Position numbers and translations under genes: made by a program
Notes under the pieces: model-generated
The model's input: the letters and a program-made list of their open reading frames with translations, nothing else
What the model was told of the DNA's origin: nothing
Database searches by the model: none
Assembly (NCBI RefSeq): GCF_027213715.1
Contig: NZ_JAPWGM010000001.1
Coordinates: forward strand, 124,001-188,000
Length of the DNA stretch: 64,000 nt
Reading direction: 5' to 3'
Source: Pedobacter punctiformis
GTDB lineage: Bacteria > Bacteroidota > Bacteroidia > Sphingobacteriales > Sphingobacteriaceae
Part shown: positions 9,676-20,300 of the stretch, piece after piece
How positions within the stretch are numbered: position 1 is the first letter of the stretch
Layout of the letters: each line of letters starts with the position of its first letter

Positions 9676-11820
9676 TTATTTTAAAAACTGAATCATCTTG
9701 GCCAGCAGTTCCTGTTCTAAAAATGGTTTTAATACAAGATCATTCATTCCTGAAGCAATATATTTTTTACGGTCCTCCTGCATTACGTTAGCTGTAACCC
9801 CCAATATCGGGATGACTTCTTTAGCAGGGTCCCCGCAACTCCTTATTTTATTGGTGAGCTCAATACCACCCATTTCAGGCATCTGAATATCGGTTAAAAT
9901 AATATCATAAATGTTTTCATTAAAGAGTTCCAACGCTTCTTTTCCATTATAAGCCGCATCAAAAACTACATGATACTTTTTAAGAATCGTACTGGCTAAT
10001 AAAATATTCAACATGTTATCATCTGCCAGTAACACTCTTTTACCCGCTAAAAGCTCCACTTCCAAGCCCGTTTGAGTATCTGTAAGTTCCGGTTTTTCCG
10101 GTTTTTCAGTAATCTGGTAAGGCAGTTCAAAAGAAAATGTAGAACCTTTGCCCTCTTCACTGTTAACCTCAATGCTTCCACCTTGTAATTCTATTATCTT
10201 TTTACAAATGGCAAGCCCCAACCCTGTTCCCTGCTGTTTCTCTTTTGTTGAAGAATAATAAACCTGTGCAAATTCATCAAAAATAATCCGCTGATCCACA
10301 GGGTTTATACCCAAACCAGTATCCTCAATACTCACTTTTAATAAGGCAGAGTGATCACTATTTTTAATCAGGCTTGATGTTAATGTAACGCTTCCTTCGT
10401 TTGTAAATTTAATTCCATTACTTAAAAGGTTCATTACAACCTGCTTTAAGCGAAGTGGGTCACCTAATATGTATACATTTTCTTCAACAGGCATATTCAT
10501 AACGAAACCTATCTTTTTCTTCGTTGCCTGAATCTTCATACTGTCAAAAACGTCCTGAATGGCAATTTTTGGAGAAAAAGGAACATTTTCTAAAGTCACT
10601 TTACCCGTTTCATATTTAGAAAAGTCCAAAATATCATTAACCACATCCAAAAGCATTACAGATGAGTTTCTAATCGCCCCAACCTGTTCTTTCTGTTGTG
10701 GTTCTAAGTTTACCTGACTAAGTTGCTCAGAAAAACCAACAATAGAGTTTAAAGGCGTTCGGATTTCATGGCTCATATTAGCCAGAAACCTGCTTTTAGA
10801 TAAAGCATAAAGCGAAGCTTTGTTACTGTAATCGATCAGCGCTTTCTCGTTTCTGTAGAAATTGTAAATCATATAGAAAACAAACAGCAGTAAACCTATA
10901 GCAAAAGCCAATAAAATTGTGGTAAAATTATCCAGGTTTTCTACGGTATCAAATGCCGACGTATTGATAATTTGCTGTACAGAAGAATAATAATTTCTCT
11001 CCTTCAGTTTATATCTTTTAAGCCCGTCTACAATATTTGTAATCAATAAATGGTTCAGGTCTAAAAGGTCTCTTTCTTTATCCTTAAGTTTTTTATTGGT
11101 GCTGTAAAGTCGTAAATAATAGTCATTAATGGCTTTAAGCTGAAGATTATTATAAGCTACACTCACAGAAGAGGTATCATCTGACACAACCGTTTTAACA
11201 ATAGTAGATTTACTACTATCGGTACCATTTGTTCCCTTATCGAAAATTGCAGCTTTAAGCCTGCCAAAAAACTTTTTCTTTGGCTTAGCAACCGTGCCAG
11301 GCTTAATGGTATCAATTTTAATAATGCTTTTAAACTGTCTGGCCGTAAAAAGTTTATTATTATTTGGTTTTAATTCATTTACCTGCTTTTCGGCACCTGC
11401 AGAGAAATTAATTAAACTATCAGATAGCCTTTTTAAATTGATAAACTGAGTAGTTCGTTCCCGTTTCTGCTTAATCAGGCTATCAAAAGATTCAGAAGAC
11501 AATAAGCCTTCATTTTGATTGTCTTTTTCAATGGTATCCATCAAAGAAGAAACTTCTTTAATTTCACTGGTAAATAAATCATAATAGATTTTTTCACCAT
11601 TAACCACATACATTCTAAAGCTATTTTCGGCGTTATAAAGCTTAAAAATACAGCTGTCCAGTTTTGTAAAATCCTTTTGAACCTGTACAATTTTATTAAC
11701 AGACCGCAATAGCGGGATTTTAGAAAAATTTACAAAAAGCCCTATCGTAATTCCGAAAATTGCAAGGATCAGAACGACAAGTATCAGGTATTTTGCAGTA
11801 GAGCTTCTTCTGGGTTTCAA
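9676..11820 (-). CDS. Hybrid sensor histidine kinase with C-terminal receiver domain
   Basis: Membrane-bound kinase of 714 residues. Layout: TM1 about 10-31, a mostly helical extracytoplasmic sensor region about 32-298 rich in Lys, Ser and Asp, TM2 about 301-321, HisKA with the phosphoacceptor H351 in MSHEIRTPLNS, HATPase_c with N-box N464/N468, G1 DTGLG 500-504 and G2 GTGLGLAI 531-538, then a REC domain with acidic pair D600/D601, phosphoacceptor D644 and K698. Start is TTG at 11818-11820, directly before the Arg-rich MKPRRSS and TM1. There is no HPt domain, DNA-binding domain or adjacent response regulator, so the output partner must be elsewhere. parE lies just upstream (35 nt), so the kinase may be cotranscribed with it. 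Ligand unknown. Confidence 0.88.
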   Translation of the reverse strand: MKPRRSSTAKYLILVVLILAIFGITIGLFVNFSKIPLLRSVNKIVQVQKDFTKLDSCIFKLYNAENSFRMYVVNGEKIYYDLFTSEIKEVSSLMDTIEKDNQNEGLLSSESFDSLIKQKRERTTQFINLKRLSDSLINFSAGAEKQVNELKPNNNKLFTARQFKSIIKIDTIKPGTVAKPKKKFFGRLKAAIFDKGTNGTDSSKSTIVKTVVSDDTSSVSVAYNNLQLKAINDYYLRLYSTNKKLKDKERDLLDLNHLLITNIVDGLKRYKLKERNYYSSVQQIINTSAFDTVENLDNFTTILLAFAIGLLLFVFYMIYNFYRNEKALIDYSNKASLYALSKSRFLANMSHEIRTPLNSIVGFSEQLSQVNLEPQQKEQVGAIRNSSVMLLDVVNDILDFSKYETGKVTLENVPFSPKIAIQDVFDSMKIQATKKKIGFVMNMPVEENVYILGDPLRLKQVVMNLLSNGIKFTNEGSVTLTSSLIKNSDHSALLKVSIEDTGLGINPVDQRIIFDEFAQVYYSSTKEKQQGTGLGLAICKKIIELQGGSIEVNSEEGKGSTFSFELPYQITEKPEKPELTDTQTGLEVELLAGKRVLLADDNMLNILLASTILKKYHVVFDAAYNGKEALELFNENIYDIILTDIQMPEMGGIELTNKIRSCGDPAKEVIPILGVTANVMQEDRKKYIASGMNDLVLKPFLEQELLAKMIQFLK

Positions 11821-11855
11821 TGCGTCAATTTTAAGAGTTAAACTATTTGGCGTAG

Positions 11856-13724
11856 TTAAGCTACATCCTCAATTATTTTAGGTTCTTCAGCAACTTCATC
11901 TTTTTCTATACGTAAGTTTCTAATAATGTGCTGCTGCCTGTCGGGCGTGTTTTTACCCATATAATATTCCAAAAGACTTTTAATTGTCTGATCTTTTAAT
12001 ATAACCGGGTCAAGTCTGATGTCTTTACCAATAAAGAGGCCAAACTCATCCGGAGAAATTTCTCCAAGTCCTTTAAATCTGGTGATTTCCGGTTTATTTC
12101 CCAATTTCTCAATAGCATTCTTTTTTTCTTCATCGCTGTAGCAATAGATGGTTTCTTTCTTATTGCGAACACGGAATAATGGGGTTTGTAAAATGTAAAC
12201 ATGCCCGGCTTTAACCAGGTCAGGGAAAAACTGAAGAAAGAATGTCATCATTAACAACCTAATGTGCATGCCATCCACATCAGCATCTGTTGCAATTACA
12301 ATATTGTTATAATGTAACCCATCTAAACCATCTTCAATATTTAAAGCATGCTGAAGCAGGTTAAATTCTTCGTTTTCATAAACCACCTTTTTAGTCAGTT
12401 CATAACAGTTTAAAGGCTTACCCTTCAAACTAAATACCGCCTGGCAATCTACGTCACGGGATTTGGTTATCGATCCTGAAGCAGAATCACCCTCGGTAAT
12501 AAACAAAGTCGTTTCGTATCTTTTTTCGTGTGTGCTGTTAAAGTGTACCTTACAATCACGCAGTTTTTTATTGTGTAAAGACGCCTTCTTCGCCCTGTCG
12601 TTGGCCAGTTTTTTAATGCCGGCAATGTCTTTTCTTTCTCTTTCTGACTGAATAATCCTTTTCAACAATGCATCGGCAACATCAGTATGTTTATGCAGGT
12701 AATCATCCAGTTCCTTTTTAACGAAATCGTTTATAAAAGTTGCAACCGACGGACCTTCGGGGCCCATATTTTGAGAACCCAATTTTGTTTTTGTTTGCGA
12801 TTCGAATACAGGCTCCTGCACACGTACAGAAATGGCCGCAATAATTGAAGAGCGTACATCTGCCGCATCAAATTCCTTCTTAAAAAATTCGCGAACCGTT
12901 TTAACCACCGCAGCCCTGAAAGCAGCCTGGTGTGTTCCACCCTGGGTAGTATGTTGTCCGTTTACAAAAGAATGGTAATCTTCGCCGTATTGCTGACCAT
13001 GTGTCATTGCAATTTCAATGTCGTTTCCAATCATGTGAATAATTGGGTAACGGATTTCTTCAGGCTTGTTAAACTTAGAAAGCAAATCGTAAAGACCTCT
13101 TTCTGAAAAATATTTTTGATTATTAAAATTTACGGTCAGTCCGGTATTTAAAAAAACATAGTTCCAAACCATGCTTTCCACAAAATCAGGAATATAATGG
13201 TAGTTTCTGAAAATACTTTCATCAGGATAAAAAGTAATAGCGGTACCATTACGCTGGGTTGTATCAATAACCGGTTGCTCACTCACTATCTCTCCTTTGG
13301 AAAACTCTACTTTTTTGGTTTTTCCATCGCGGTAAGACTGAACAACAAAGTTTGTTGAAAGTGCATTTACTGCTTTGGTACCTACCCCATTTAAACCTAC
13401 AGATTTCTGAAAGGCATTACTGTCGTACTTACCACCAGTATTGATTTTACTTACACAATCAATCACTTTACCCAAAGGAATGCCCCGTCCGTAATCACGA
13501 ATGTTTACTTTTTGTTCAGAAACGGTAATTTCAATGGTCTTACCCGTTCCCATTACAAACTCATCGATAGAGTTATCTACAATTTCTTTTAATAAAACAT
13601 AAATACCGTCATCCTGCGCTGAACCATCACCAAGCTTACCAATATACATACCTGGTCTAAGTCTGATGTGTTCTTTCCAGTCCAGAGATCGGATACTGTC
13701 GTCATTATATATTACTTCTGCCAT
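11856..13724 (-). CDS. parE: DNA topoisomerase IV subunit B
   Basis: ATPase subunit that drives strand passage by topoisomerase IV. The 622-residue protein has a GHKL ATPase domain (EIVDNSIDE at 47-55 with catalytic Glu47, GRGIP 79-83, GLNGVG-type loop at 110-115), the transducer domain, and a TOPRIM domain with EGDSASG (E411) and DADVDG (D480, D482). Length suits ParE rather than the longer GyrB, and it lacks a GyrB insert. The start ATG at 13724 gives the conserved N-terminus [16 protein letters not shown]. In many relatives parE sits next to parC; here parC is 11 kb further along on the same strand, with the kinase and a plus-strand block between. Confidence 0.92.
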   Translation of the reverse strand: MAEVIYNDDSIRSLDWKEHIRLRPGMYIGKLGDGSAQDDGIYVLLKEIVDNSIDEFVMGTGKTIEITVSEQKVNIRDYGRGIPLGKVIDCVSKINTGGKYDSNAFQKSVGLNGVGTKAVNALSTNFVVQSYRDGKTKKVEFSKGEIVSEQPVIDTTQRNGTAITFYPDESIFRNYHYIPDFVESMVWNYVFLNTGLTVNFNNQKYFSERGLYDLLSKFNKPEEIRYPIIHMIGNDIEIAMTHGQQYGEDYHSFVNGQHTTQGGTHQAAFRAAVVKTVREFFKKEFDAADVRSSIIAAISVRVQEPVFESQTKTKLGSQNMGPEGPSVATFINDFVKKELDDYLHKHTDVADALLKRIIQSERERKDIAGIKKLANDRAKKASLHNKKLRDCKVHFNSTHEKRYETTLFITEGDSASGSITKSRDVDCQAVFSLKGKPLNCYELTKKVVYENEEFNLLQHALNIEDGLDGLHYNNIVIATDADVDGMHIRLLMMTFFLQFFPDLVKAGHVYILQTPLFRVRNKKETIYCYSDEEKKNAIEKLGNKPEITRFKGLGEISPDEFGLFIGKDIRLDPVILKDQTIKSLLEYYMGKNTPDRQQHIIRNLRIEKDEVAEEPKIIEDVA

Positions 13725-14042
13725 AAATATTTTTATTTACCGTCATATTAAACAAACTCGCACATTTATACAAAACATCAATCCCGGGGGACGCCGGATC
13801 GGATTGAACTTTAACATGACATGATTTAGGGATAATTTTCATTTCAGACTTGTAAGATTATGCTTCATTACATTTCCAATCAGCAAAAATTATTATACAA
13901 ATTTAACTTAATCTGTGATGGTATCAACTATAAAATTTCAACAAATACACATTTAACGATATCCTGAGAAAATCAAGGCTTATTCTACCTAAATGTTACA
14001 AAAAATAACTTTAATTATTTAATATTTATGTTGTGCAAAAAA

Positions 14043-14075
14043 CGGTATATCTTGATAAAAAAATAATCAATACCG
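14043..14075 (+). promoter_or_regulatory. Nested inverted repeat upstream of the symporter gene
   Basis: Outer arms CGGTAT (14043-14048) and ATACCG (14070-14075), inner arms TTGAT (14052-14056) and ATCAA (14066-14070) around an A-rich centre. About 105 bp before the symporter ATG. Compatible with an operator for a sugar-responsive regulator, but chance is possible in AT-rich DNA. Confidence 0.3.
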
Positions 14076-14126
14076 GTTCATTATCCCTTATATTGCCTGT
14101 AATTTATTGGGTATACACATGTCGCT

Positions 14127-14153
14127 AATTGGGGTCTATTTTGCAACCCAATT
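14127..14153 (+). promoter_or_regulatory. Inverted repeat just before the symporter start
   Basis: AATTGGG at 14127-14133 and CCCAATT at 14147-14153, perfect 7-bp arms with a 13-nt centre, ending 25 nt before the ATG at 14179. It could act as a 5' UTR hairpin or as an operator. Confidence 0.35.
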
Positions 14154-14178
14154 GTTTAACAAAAAATTAAGGTAAATA

Positions 14179-15513
14179 ATGGGCAAAACGCTCTCTATTA
14201 AACAAGAAATTGCTTACGCTGCCGGAATGATGGGCTGGAGCATCATGACGAACATTATTATCGTTATGCTACCCTATTTCTATCTGCCACCAAGCAATGC
14301 CGGATTGTCTCCACTGGTACCGCAGCTTGTTTTATTGGGGGCCTTTAATATCCTCTCTATCATTGCTGCTTCGGGAAGATTGGTTGATGCAATTTTTGAT
14401 CCTTTTATTGCATCAAAGAGTGACGCAAGCACCAATAAAAAGGGCCGCAGAATGCCTTTTATGAAATGGGCGATTTTACCGGCCATGCTCTTTTGCAGTC
14501 TGGTTTTTTATCCGTTGCAAAAAACGGAGAGTTTACAAAATGCATGGTGGCTTACGTTTATGCTTTGTTTCTTTTTTATTTCAGTAACTACCTATATTAT
14601 TCCTTACAATGCACTTTTAGCAGAGGTTACACATACGCCGCAACAAAAAGTGAAGCTATCCAGTTATCAGCAAATTGGTTTTGTTTTGGGTATTATTTTA
14701 TCTGCCTGCACCAATAATTTTGCAGATTTAGTACAACAGCATTTCGATGTTGTAAACCGAAGCGAGGCCGTACAATTTGCCATCTGGGGTTTATGCATCT
14801 TTTCGGGAATGGTTATGATGATTCCGGTTATATTTATTAATGAAAAAGATTTTTCAACAGCAAAACCCACACATGTTCCGCTTTGGCCGGCCATCAAAAA
14901 CACTTTTAGAAACAGCAATTTCAAGTACTATTTAATTTCTGATTTTGCTTTTTATATTGCGTTAAGTATTATTTCGAGTGGGTTATTATTTTTCAGCACG
15001 GTTTTATTGGATTTACCTGAATCGGACGGCGGAAAATTTATGGCTGCAATGGTGATAACTTCCCTGCTTTTTTATCCATTGGTTAATTTCGGATCGGCAA
15101 AAATTGGAAAAAAACCATTTGTATTGATTGCTTTCGGCGTACTCTGCCTGATTTTTGTAACCATATTTTTCCTGGGCAAATTACCTTTCGGTCCTTATAC
15201 TCAAATTTATATCCTGGTTATTTCGGCCTCTTTCCCACTGGCAGCTTTAGGAATTTTACCCAATGCAATTCTGGCCGACATTGCTCAAAAGGATACGATA
15301 GAAAGTGGTGAAAATCATGAAGGGATGTTTTTTGCGGTAAAATATCTGTTTGTAAAGCTGGGGCAAACACTTGGGATTGCAGTTTTTGCTATGCTTACTA
15401 TTTATGGAAAAGATCCCGGACATGATTTTGGTTTAAGGCTAAATGGAATCGTTGGCTTCGCACTTTGTTTAGTCGCCTTGCTATTTTTCAGTAGGTTTAA
15501 AGAAGAGAAATAA
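14179..15513 (+). CDS. MFS transporter, glycoside-pentoside-hexuronide (GPH) symporter type
   Basis: Cation:sugar symporter of the MFS_2/GPH family in the inner membrane. The 444-residue protein has about twelve hydrophobic helices; the N-terminal half contains the GPH signature region GRLVDAIFDPFIASKSD (about 75-91), where an Asp pair in helix 2 is typical of cation binding in MelB-like proteins, followed by the basic loop NKKGRRMP (about 96-103). Substrate cannot be told from sequence; sugars, disaccharides or uronides are all plausible. It converges with susD across a terminator and is preceded by a long regulatory gap. No glycosidase is adjacent. Confidence 0.82.
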   Translation: MGKTLSIKQEIAYAAGMMGWSIMTNIIIVMLPYFYLPPSNAGLSPLVPQLVLLGAFNILSIIAASGRLVDAIFDPFIASKSDASTNKKGRRMPFMKWAILPAMLFCSLVFYPLQKTESLQNAWWLTFMLCFFFISVTTYIIPYNALLAEVTHTPQQKVKLSSYQQIGFVLGIILSACTNNFADLVQQHFDVVNRSEAVQFAIWGLCIFSGMVMMIPVIFINEKDFSTAKPTHVPLWPAIKNTFRNSNFKYYLISDFAFYIALSIISSGLLFFSTVLLDLPESDGGKFMAAMVITSLLFYPLVNFGSAKIGKKPFVLIAFGVLCLIFVTIFFLGKLPFGPYTQIYILVISASFPLAALGILPNAILADIAQKDTIESGENHEGMFFAVKYLFVKLGQTLGIAVFAMLTIYGKDPGHDFGLRLNGIVGFALCLVALLFFSRFKEEK

Positions 15514-15535
15514 TAAATTTAATGGCATAAAAAAA

Positions 15536-15565
15536 CGCATGGACAGATAATACCTGTTCCATGCG
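15536..15565. terminator. Terminator between the symporter gene and susD
   Basis: CGCATGG-ACAG (15536-15546) pairs with CTGTTCCATGCG (15554-15565) with a one-base bulge; A-run before and TTTT after make it usable from both sides. Confidence 0.75.
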
Positions 15566-15584
15566 CTTTTATTTTAAATCCGGA

Positions 15585-17297
15585 TTAATATCCCGGACTC
15601 TGTTTTAAAGAACCTTTGCTTCTGTCAATCTGATCCTGAGGTAAAGGAAAATGATCATCCCTGGTTTCGATAGTGATGCCTTTTAAGTAGTCAAAATATC
15701 CGCCTTCAAAAGAGAAGTAACTTTCAAGGGTTTGTTTAACTATACCCCAACGCACCAAATCAAAGAAACGGTGTCCCTCCAGGGCCAATTCCAGCCTGCG
15801 TTCAAAACGCACCGCATTTCTGGCGTAGGTATCATTTGGAAACGCCAGGTAAGGACTAACTTTATATGCCGCAGCTGGTGTTCCGTTTATCGTTTGAGGT
15901 GTTATTTTGGCTGCACGTACCCTTACGGCATTCACCAATGCTAAAGCCCTTCCTAAATCTCCTTTTTCTACTGCACATTCAGCCGCCATCAGGTAAACAT
16001 CACCTAAACGGATCAGGTTTACATTTAATCCGCTTACATTGGTTGTACCCGGGGCTGTTCCACTGGAAATCTGAGCAACATCAATGGTATTTTTAACGGC
16101 AATAAAAGGACCGCCATTACTAGAATCGCGAATCCAGGTATCACCGGCCATTAAACCCCAGTCGCGATATGGAACACCACGTCTTCCAATGGTTGATTCA
16201 ATTCTTGGATCTAAAGGCAAAGTTTTATCCACCACATAATTATCTTTAGCCGTGCCGGTTAATCCAAGATCAGATTTATATGGGTTATTGCGATAACTTC
16301 CATCCAGTAAGGGTAAGCCTGCGGCATCTACCTTAAAGGAATTAGCCAAATCAATAGAAGGCTGAAAGAAACCGCAGCAGTTAATCGGCGCATTGCCATA
16401 CGGAAAGTTAAGCATATCGCCTACATTCCCATTATCTCCACCAGTACCATCGGTTCCAACAGAGTGCTGTACGGCCATAATGGTTTCCGGCCCGTCTTCT
16501 TTGGTAATGTCAAAGTTATCCGAATAAGGCATTGTAGTCAGGTCTGGCTTTGCCAGGATTACCGCATTCAGCAAATCGTAAGCTTCAGTATATTTCTTTT
16601 GATACAACAATACTTTTCCAAGATAAGCTTGCGCAGCATATTTATCTACACGCCCTTTTTGATTTTTTGGTTTTGTAGTACTCAGGTTTGCCACCGCGAA
16701 TTGAAGATCATCTACAATGTTTGGATAAATGTCCTTATCATTTGGAACAAATGTACCGCTGTTGGCTTCAGTTACATAAGGAACCGATTTAAATACACGA
16801 ACCAAAAAGAAATAATAATGTCCACGCAACAACCTGGCTTCGCCCTGAATTTCCTTGGCACGGGCATCACTAAATTTAACAGCTCCTTTTCCGGCCTGAA
16901 GATCTGCCAAAACTCTCAGTGTACTGTTACAACGCTGAATTCCTTCAAAACATCTATCCCAAATATTGGATAAATTATCGTTTGTACTGGTTGGCGAATG
17001 TTGCTCAATGGCATTCATAGGCGGTTGATCTCCTGTGCTACTGCCTTTGTGGGCATTATCAGAAGCCACCTCACCAAATAACCACTGACTTGGTGCCGCT
17101 CCATAATTACCCCAGGTTCCATCTACATTACCGTTAAGTAAACCATAGGCACCTATTAAAAGTCCTTCAACCCCATCCTGGGTCATTAACTGCCCTTCAG
17201 TGAGTTCGCCTTGCGGCTGAAGGGTCAAAAAGTCCTTCTTGCATGAAAACGTAATGCAAATTAATAAGGAAAGAAGAATATATTTTATATGTTTCAT
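15585..17297 (-). CDS. SusD/RagB family outer-membrane nutrient-binding lipoprotein
   Basis: Surface lipoprotein that caps a SusC-type TonB-dependent transporter and captures substrate. The 570-residue protein has a signal peptide with lipobox ITFSC (Cys19), the N-terminal SusD motif CKKDFLTLQPQGELTEGQ, TPR-like helices, and the C-terminal RagB/SusD region with ERRLELALEGHRFFDLVRWG (about 500-519), one of the most conserved stretches of the family. It starts 15 nt after the susC stop and is the second gene of the pair. No glycoside hydrolase, peptidase or regulator is adjacent, so the substrate cannot be guessed from context. Confidence 0.93.
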   Translation of the reverse strand: MKHIKYILLSLLICITFSCKKDFLTLQPQGELTEGQLMTQDGVEGLLIGAYGLLNGNVDGTWGNYGAAPSQWLFGEVASDNAHKGSSTGDQPPMNAIEQHSPTSTNDNLSNIWDRCFEGIQRCNSTLRVLADLQAGKGAVKFSDARAKEIQGEARLLRGHYYFFLVRVFKSVPYVTEANSGTFVPNDKDIYPNIVDDLQFAVANLSTTKPKNQKGRVDKYAAQAYLGKVLLYQKKYTEAYDLLNAVILAKPDLTTMPYSDNFDITKEDGPETIMAVQHSVGTDGTGGDNGNVGDMLNFPYGNAPINCCGFFQPSIDLANSFKVDAAGLPLLDGSYRNNPYKSDLGLTGTAKDNYVVDKTLPLDPRIESTIGRRGVPYRDWGLMAGDTWIRDSSNGGPFIAVKNTIDVAQISSGTAPGTTNVSGLNVNLIRLGDVYLMAAECAVEKGDLGRALALVNAVRVRAAKITPQTINGTPAAAYKVSPYLAFPNDTYARNAVRFERRLELALEGHRFFDLVRWGIVKQTLESYFSFEGGYFDYLKGITIETRDDHFPLPQDQIDRSKGSLKQSPGY

Positions 17298-17312
17298 CTT
17301 GATATCTTTTAA

Positions 17313-20300
17313 TTAAAATCCAACATTAATACCGATTAAAAATTGACGGGGAGAAGGGTAAACACCCTGATCTACTCCCGGAGCCGAAAAAGTATCGACT
17401 ACCTGACTTATCTCCGGATCCAAACCAGTGTATTTAGTGATGGTAAAGAGATTGGTTGCACTAACATATACCCTTAATTTACTGATGCCAGAATTTGGAC
17501 CAAAAGCTTTAGCCGTTGGAATTGAGTAACCGATTTGTACATTTTTTAACCTTAAAAAACTTCCGTTTTGGATGTAATAACTCGAAGAAGCAAATTCCAG
17601 ATCCGAGGCTCCGGCATAAGAAGAAGGAATCAAACTTGATGGATTGGCCGGACTCCAGGCATCAAGCAATCTAATGCTTTTTGCTCCGTCAAATGAAGGG
17701 AAATCCGTAAAGTAACGCGTCGCTTCAAAAATATCATTTCCCTGTACACCGTATAAGAAAGCTGAAATATCAAAATTTTTGTAAGAGGCATTTAAGTTTA
17801 TACCATAGGTAAAATCAGGACTTGGGTTTCCAATAATGGTCCGGTCTTTCGGATCAATAATTCCGTCACCATTAATATCCTGGTAGCGCAATCCACCAAC
17901 CCTTGCACCCGAATAAGAAGGATTATTTTGAATATCAGCAGTGCTTTGATAAATTCCTGCTGTTTTATACCCATAAAATGATCCAAGAGGCGATCCTTCC
18001 TGCAGCACACTGGTTTGTAAACTTCTGTAATTACCATAAATCTGGTTAAAAATATCAGGTGCTAACTTTACAATTTTATTGTTGTTTTTTGAAAAATTCA
18101 GGCCAACATCAAATTTAAAAGGGCTGTCTGCATTTCTTCCATAATGATAAGCAACATTAAATTCAATCCCTTTATTGCTCATATCGCCAATATTTACATA
18201 AGGCGAACTTCCCAACCCAACTATACTTGATGGTAAAGGCAGCGGATAAAGCATATCAGTTGTTTTTTTATTGTACCAATCAACTGATCCATCAACAGCT
18301 CCACTCAATAGGGTAAAATCAAGACCAATATTCAGGGAGCTTAACGATTCCCATTTGATGTCCGGGTTTTGATAAGCATTTTGTCGTACGCCGGTAGTAA
18401 GGCCATTTCCACCACCAACCGCGTAGGCAGAGTTAATAATAGAGCTTTGGTATCTGTTGAGATACTGGTAGCCCGGTATGCGCTGATTTCCGGTTTGCCC
18501 GTATCCTGCACGAAGTTTTAAGTCGCTTATCCATTTAACACTCTTCATAAACTCCTCTTCAGATAACCTCCATGCAGCACTAACTGCCGGGAAATTACCG
18601 TATTTATTGGCCGGGCCAAAGTTGGAAGAACCATCCCTGCGGATTGTAAAACTGGCCAGGTAGCGATCATTAAACGAGTAATCGAGCTTGGCAAACAGCG
18701 AGAATAACGATCCTATTCCTCCGGTACTGGAATTGCTGATATTTGAAGAACCTGTGGTTAAATAATAATAATCCGGATTACCTAAAAGGAAGAAATCATT
18801 CCGTCCTGCATTTAGTTGCCTGGATCTTGATCTGATCGCCTCTGTACCGATTAATGCATTTACCCGGTGTTTTTCATTAAATACTTTACTGTAGTTTAAG
18901 GTATTAGTCCAGGTCCATTCTGTATTATATCCCTGGTATTCACTTAAATTATTTGAGTTATTACCTTCGGAGAATTCAAGGTTTGGATAACGCATCGATA
19001 AACCATTAAAATTTTCGTAACGGATACCAAAATTAGTCTTCAATACTAAGCCCGGAATGATATCACCCTCGCCAAAAATATTACCAAAAAAGAAATTGCT
19101 TTTGTTAACATTATCTTTTGCCCTAAAAAGAAAGGCAAGTGGATTTTCTGCATTCCCCAACTGGCTACCACGACTGCCGGCAAAATTTCCGGCAATATCG
19201 TAAACCGGAATAATGGTTGGAATACGGTATGCCCAACCTAAGGCACTTCCCTGATCCTGATATCCACCCGGAGCATTCGGGTTCACACCAAATCCGTAAC
19301 CTTCGGAGTAGCTATATTGTGCATTTTCTCCAAAACGTACCCGCTTGTTAAAAGCCGATACGCCCGTATTAGATCTAAAGCTATACCGCTTAAAACCAGT
19401 GTATTGTATCGTTCCTTTCTGATTCAAATATCCGGCAGTGATGGAATAAGTTGCATTTTCGCCACCGCCTGCAGCACTGATCTGATAATTTTGAACAGGT
19501 GCAGACTCCGTAATTTCATCAAACCAGTTGGTGCCTTCTTTATTGGCTTTTGTAATTTGATAAAACAGATTTGGATCACGGCTGTAATTATATTTGGCCG
19601 GGTCTGCATCTGCTGCGGTAACATCCTGACCAAGTTTTAAGCCAGCAACTAAATATTCTGGTAATACTGGCGTTGGACCAGATCCATAGTTTTTACCGGC
19701 AGCAATGGCTTTCCCCGCGTTGGTATACCCATCAAACACATACTGTGCATATTGCTGAGGGTTCATCATTTTCGGAAAACTACTTTTTCTTGGCGCCTGT
19801 GTGCCGTAATAAGAATCGAGTGTAATTTTTGGTGCGCCAGCTATGCCTTTTTTAGTGGTGATAATGACCACACCGTTATTTGCCCTCGATCCATAAATTG
19901 ATGCTGATGAAGCATCCTTTAAAACCTGCAGACTTTCAATGTCATTTTGGTTTAGCCAGGATAATTTCCCTTCAAAAGGTACTCCATCAATAACATAAAG
20001 CGGGTCGTTATTATTAATGGTACTATATCCACGGATTCTGATTTGTGGGGTTGAGCCCGGAGCACCGTCATTTACAATCTGCACCCCCGTAGCTTTACCC
20101 TGTAACGCTTCTACAGCACTAGCTGCAGGCTGGGCTTTTAGCAGCTCCATATTAACAACAGCAACGGCGCCGGTTAAATCTTTTTTCCTTTGGGCAGAAT
20201 AACCGGTTACCACAACTTCGGTTAAGTTGTTATTTTCTGTCTGCAAAATAACCGAAATGTTAGTTTGGGTGCCTACCGTTATTTCTTTACTCCCATATCC

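Larger units (their letters stand above)
13725..14178. other. 454-bp divergent intergenic region between parE and the sugar symporter gene
   Basis: AT-rich, no convincing ORF or RNA gene. It must hold the promoters for parE (leftward) and the symporter (rightward). The only structures I can see are two inverted repeats close to the symporter start, given as separate entries. No clear TAnnTTTG box was identified for either gene. Confidence 0.6.

Noticed and set aside
16464..16973. Plus-strand 169-codon frame opposite susD
   Set aside because: Lies wholly within susD on the opposite strand; susD has full family motifs. Antisense frames of this length are expected in AT-rich genes.
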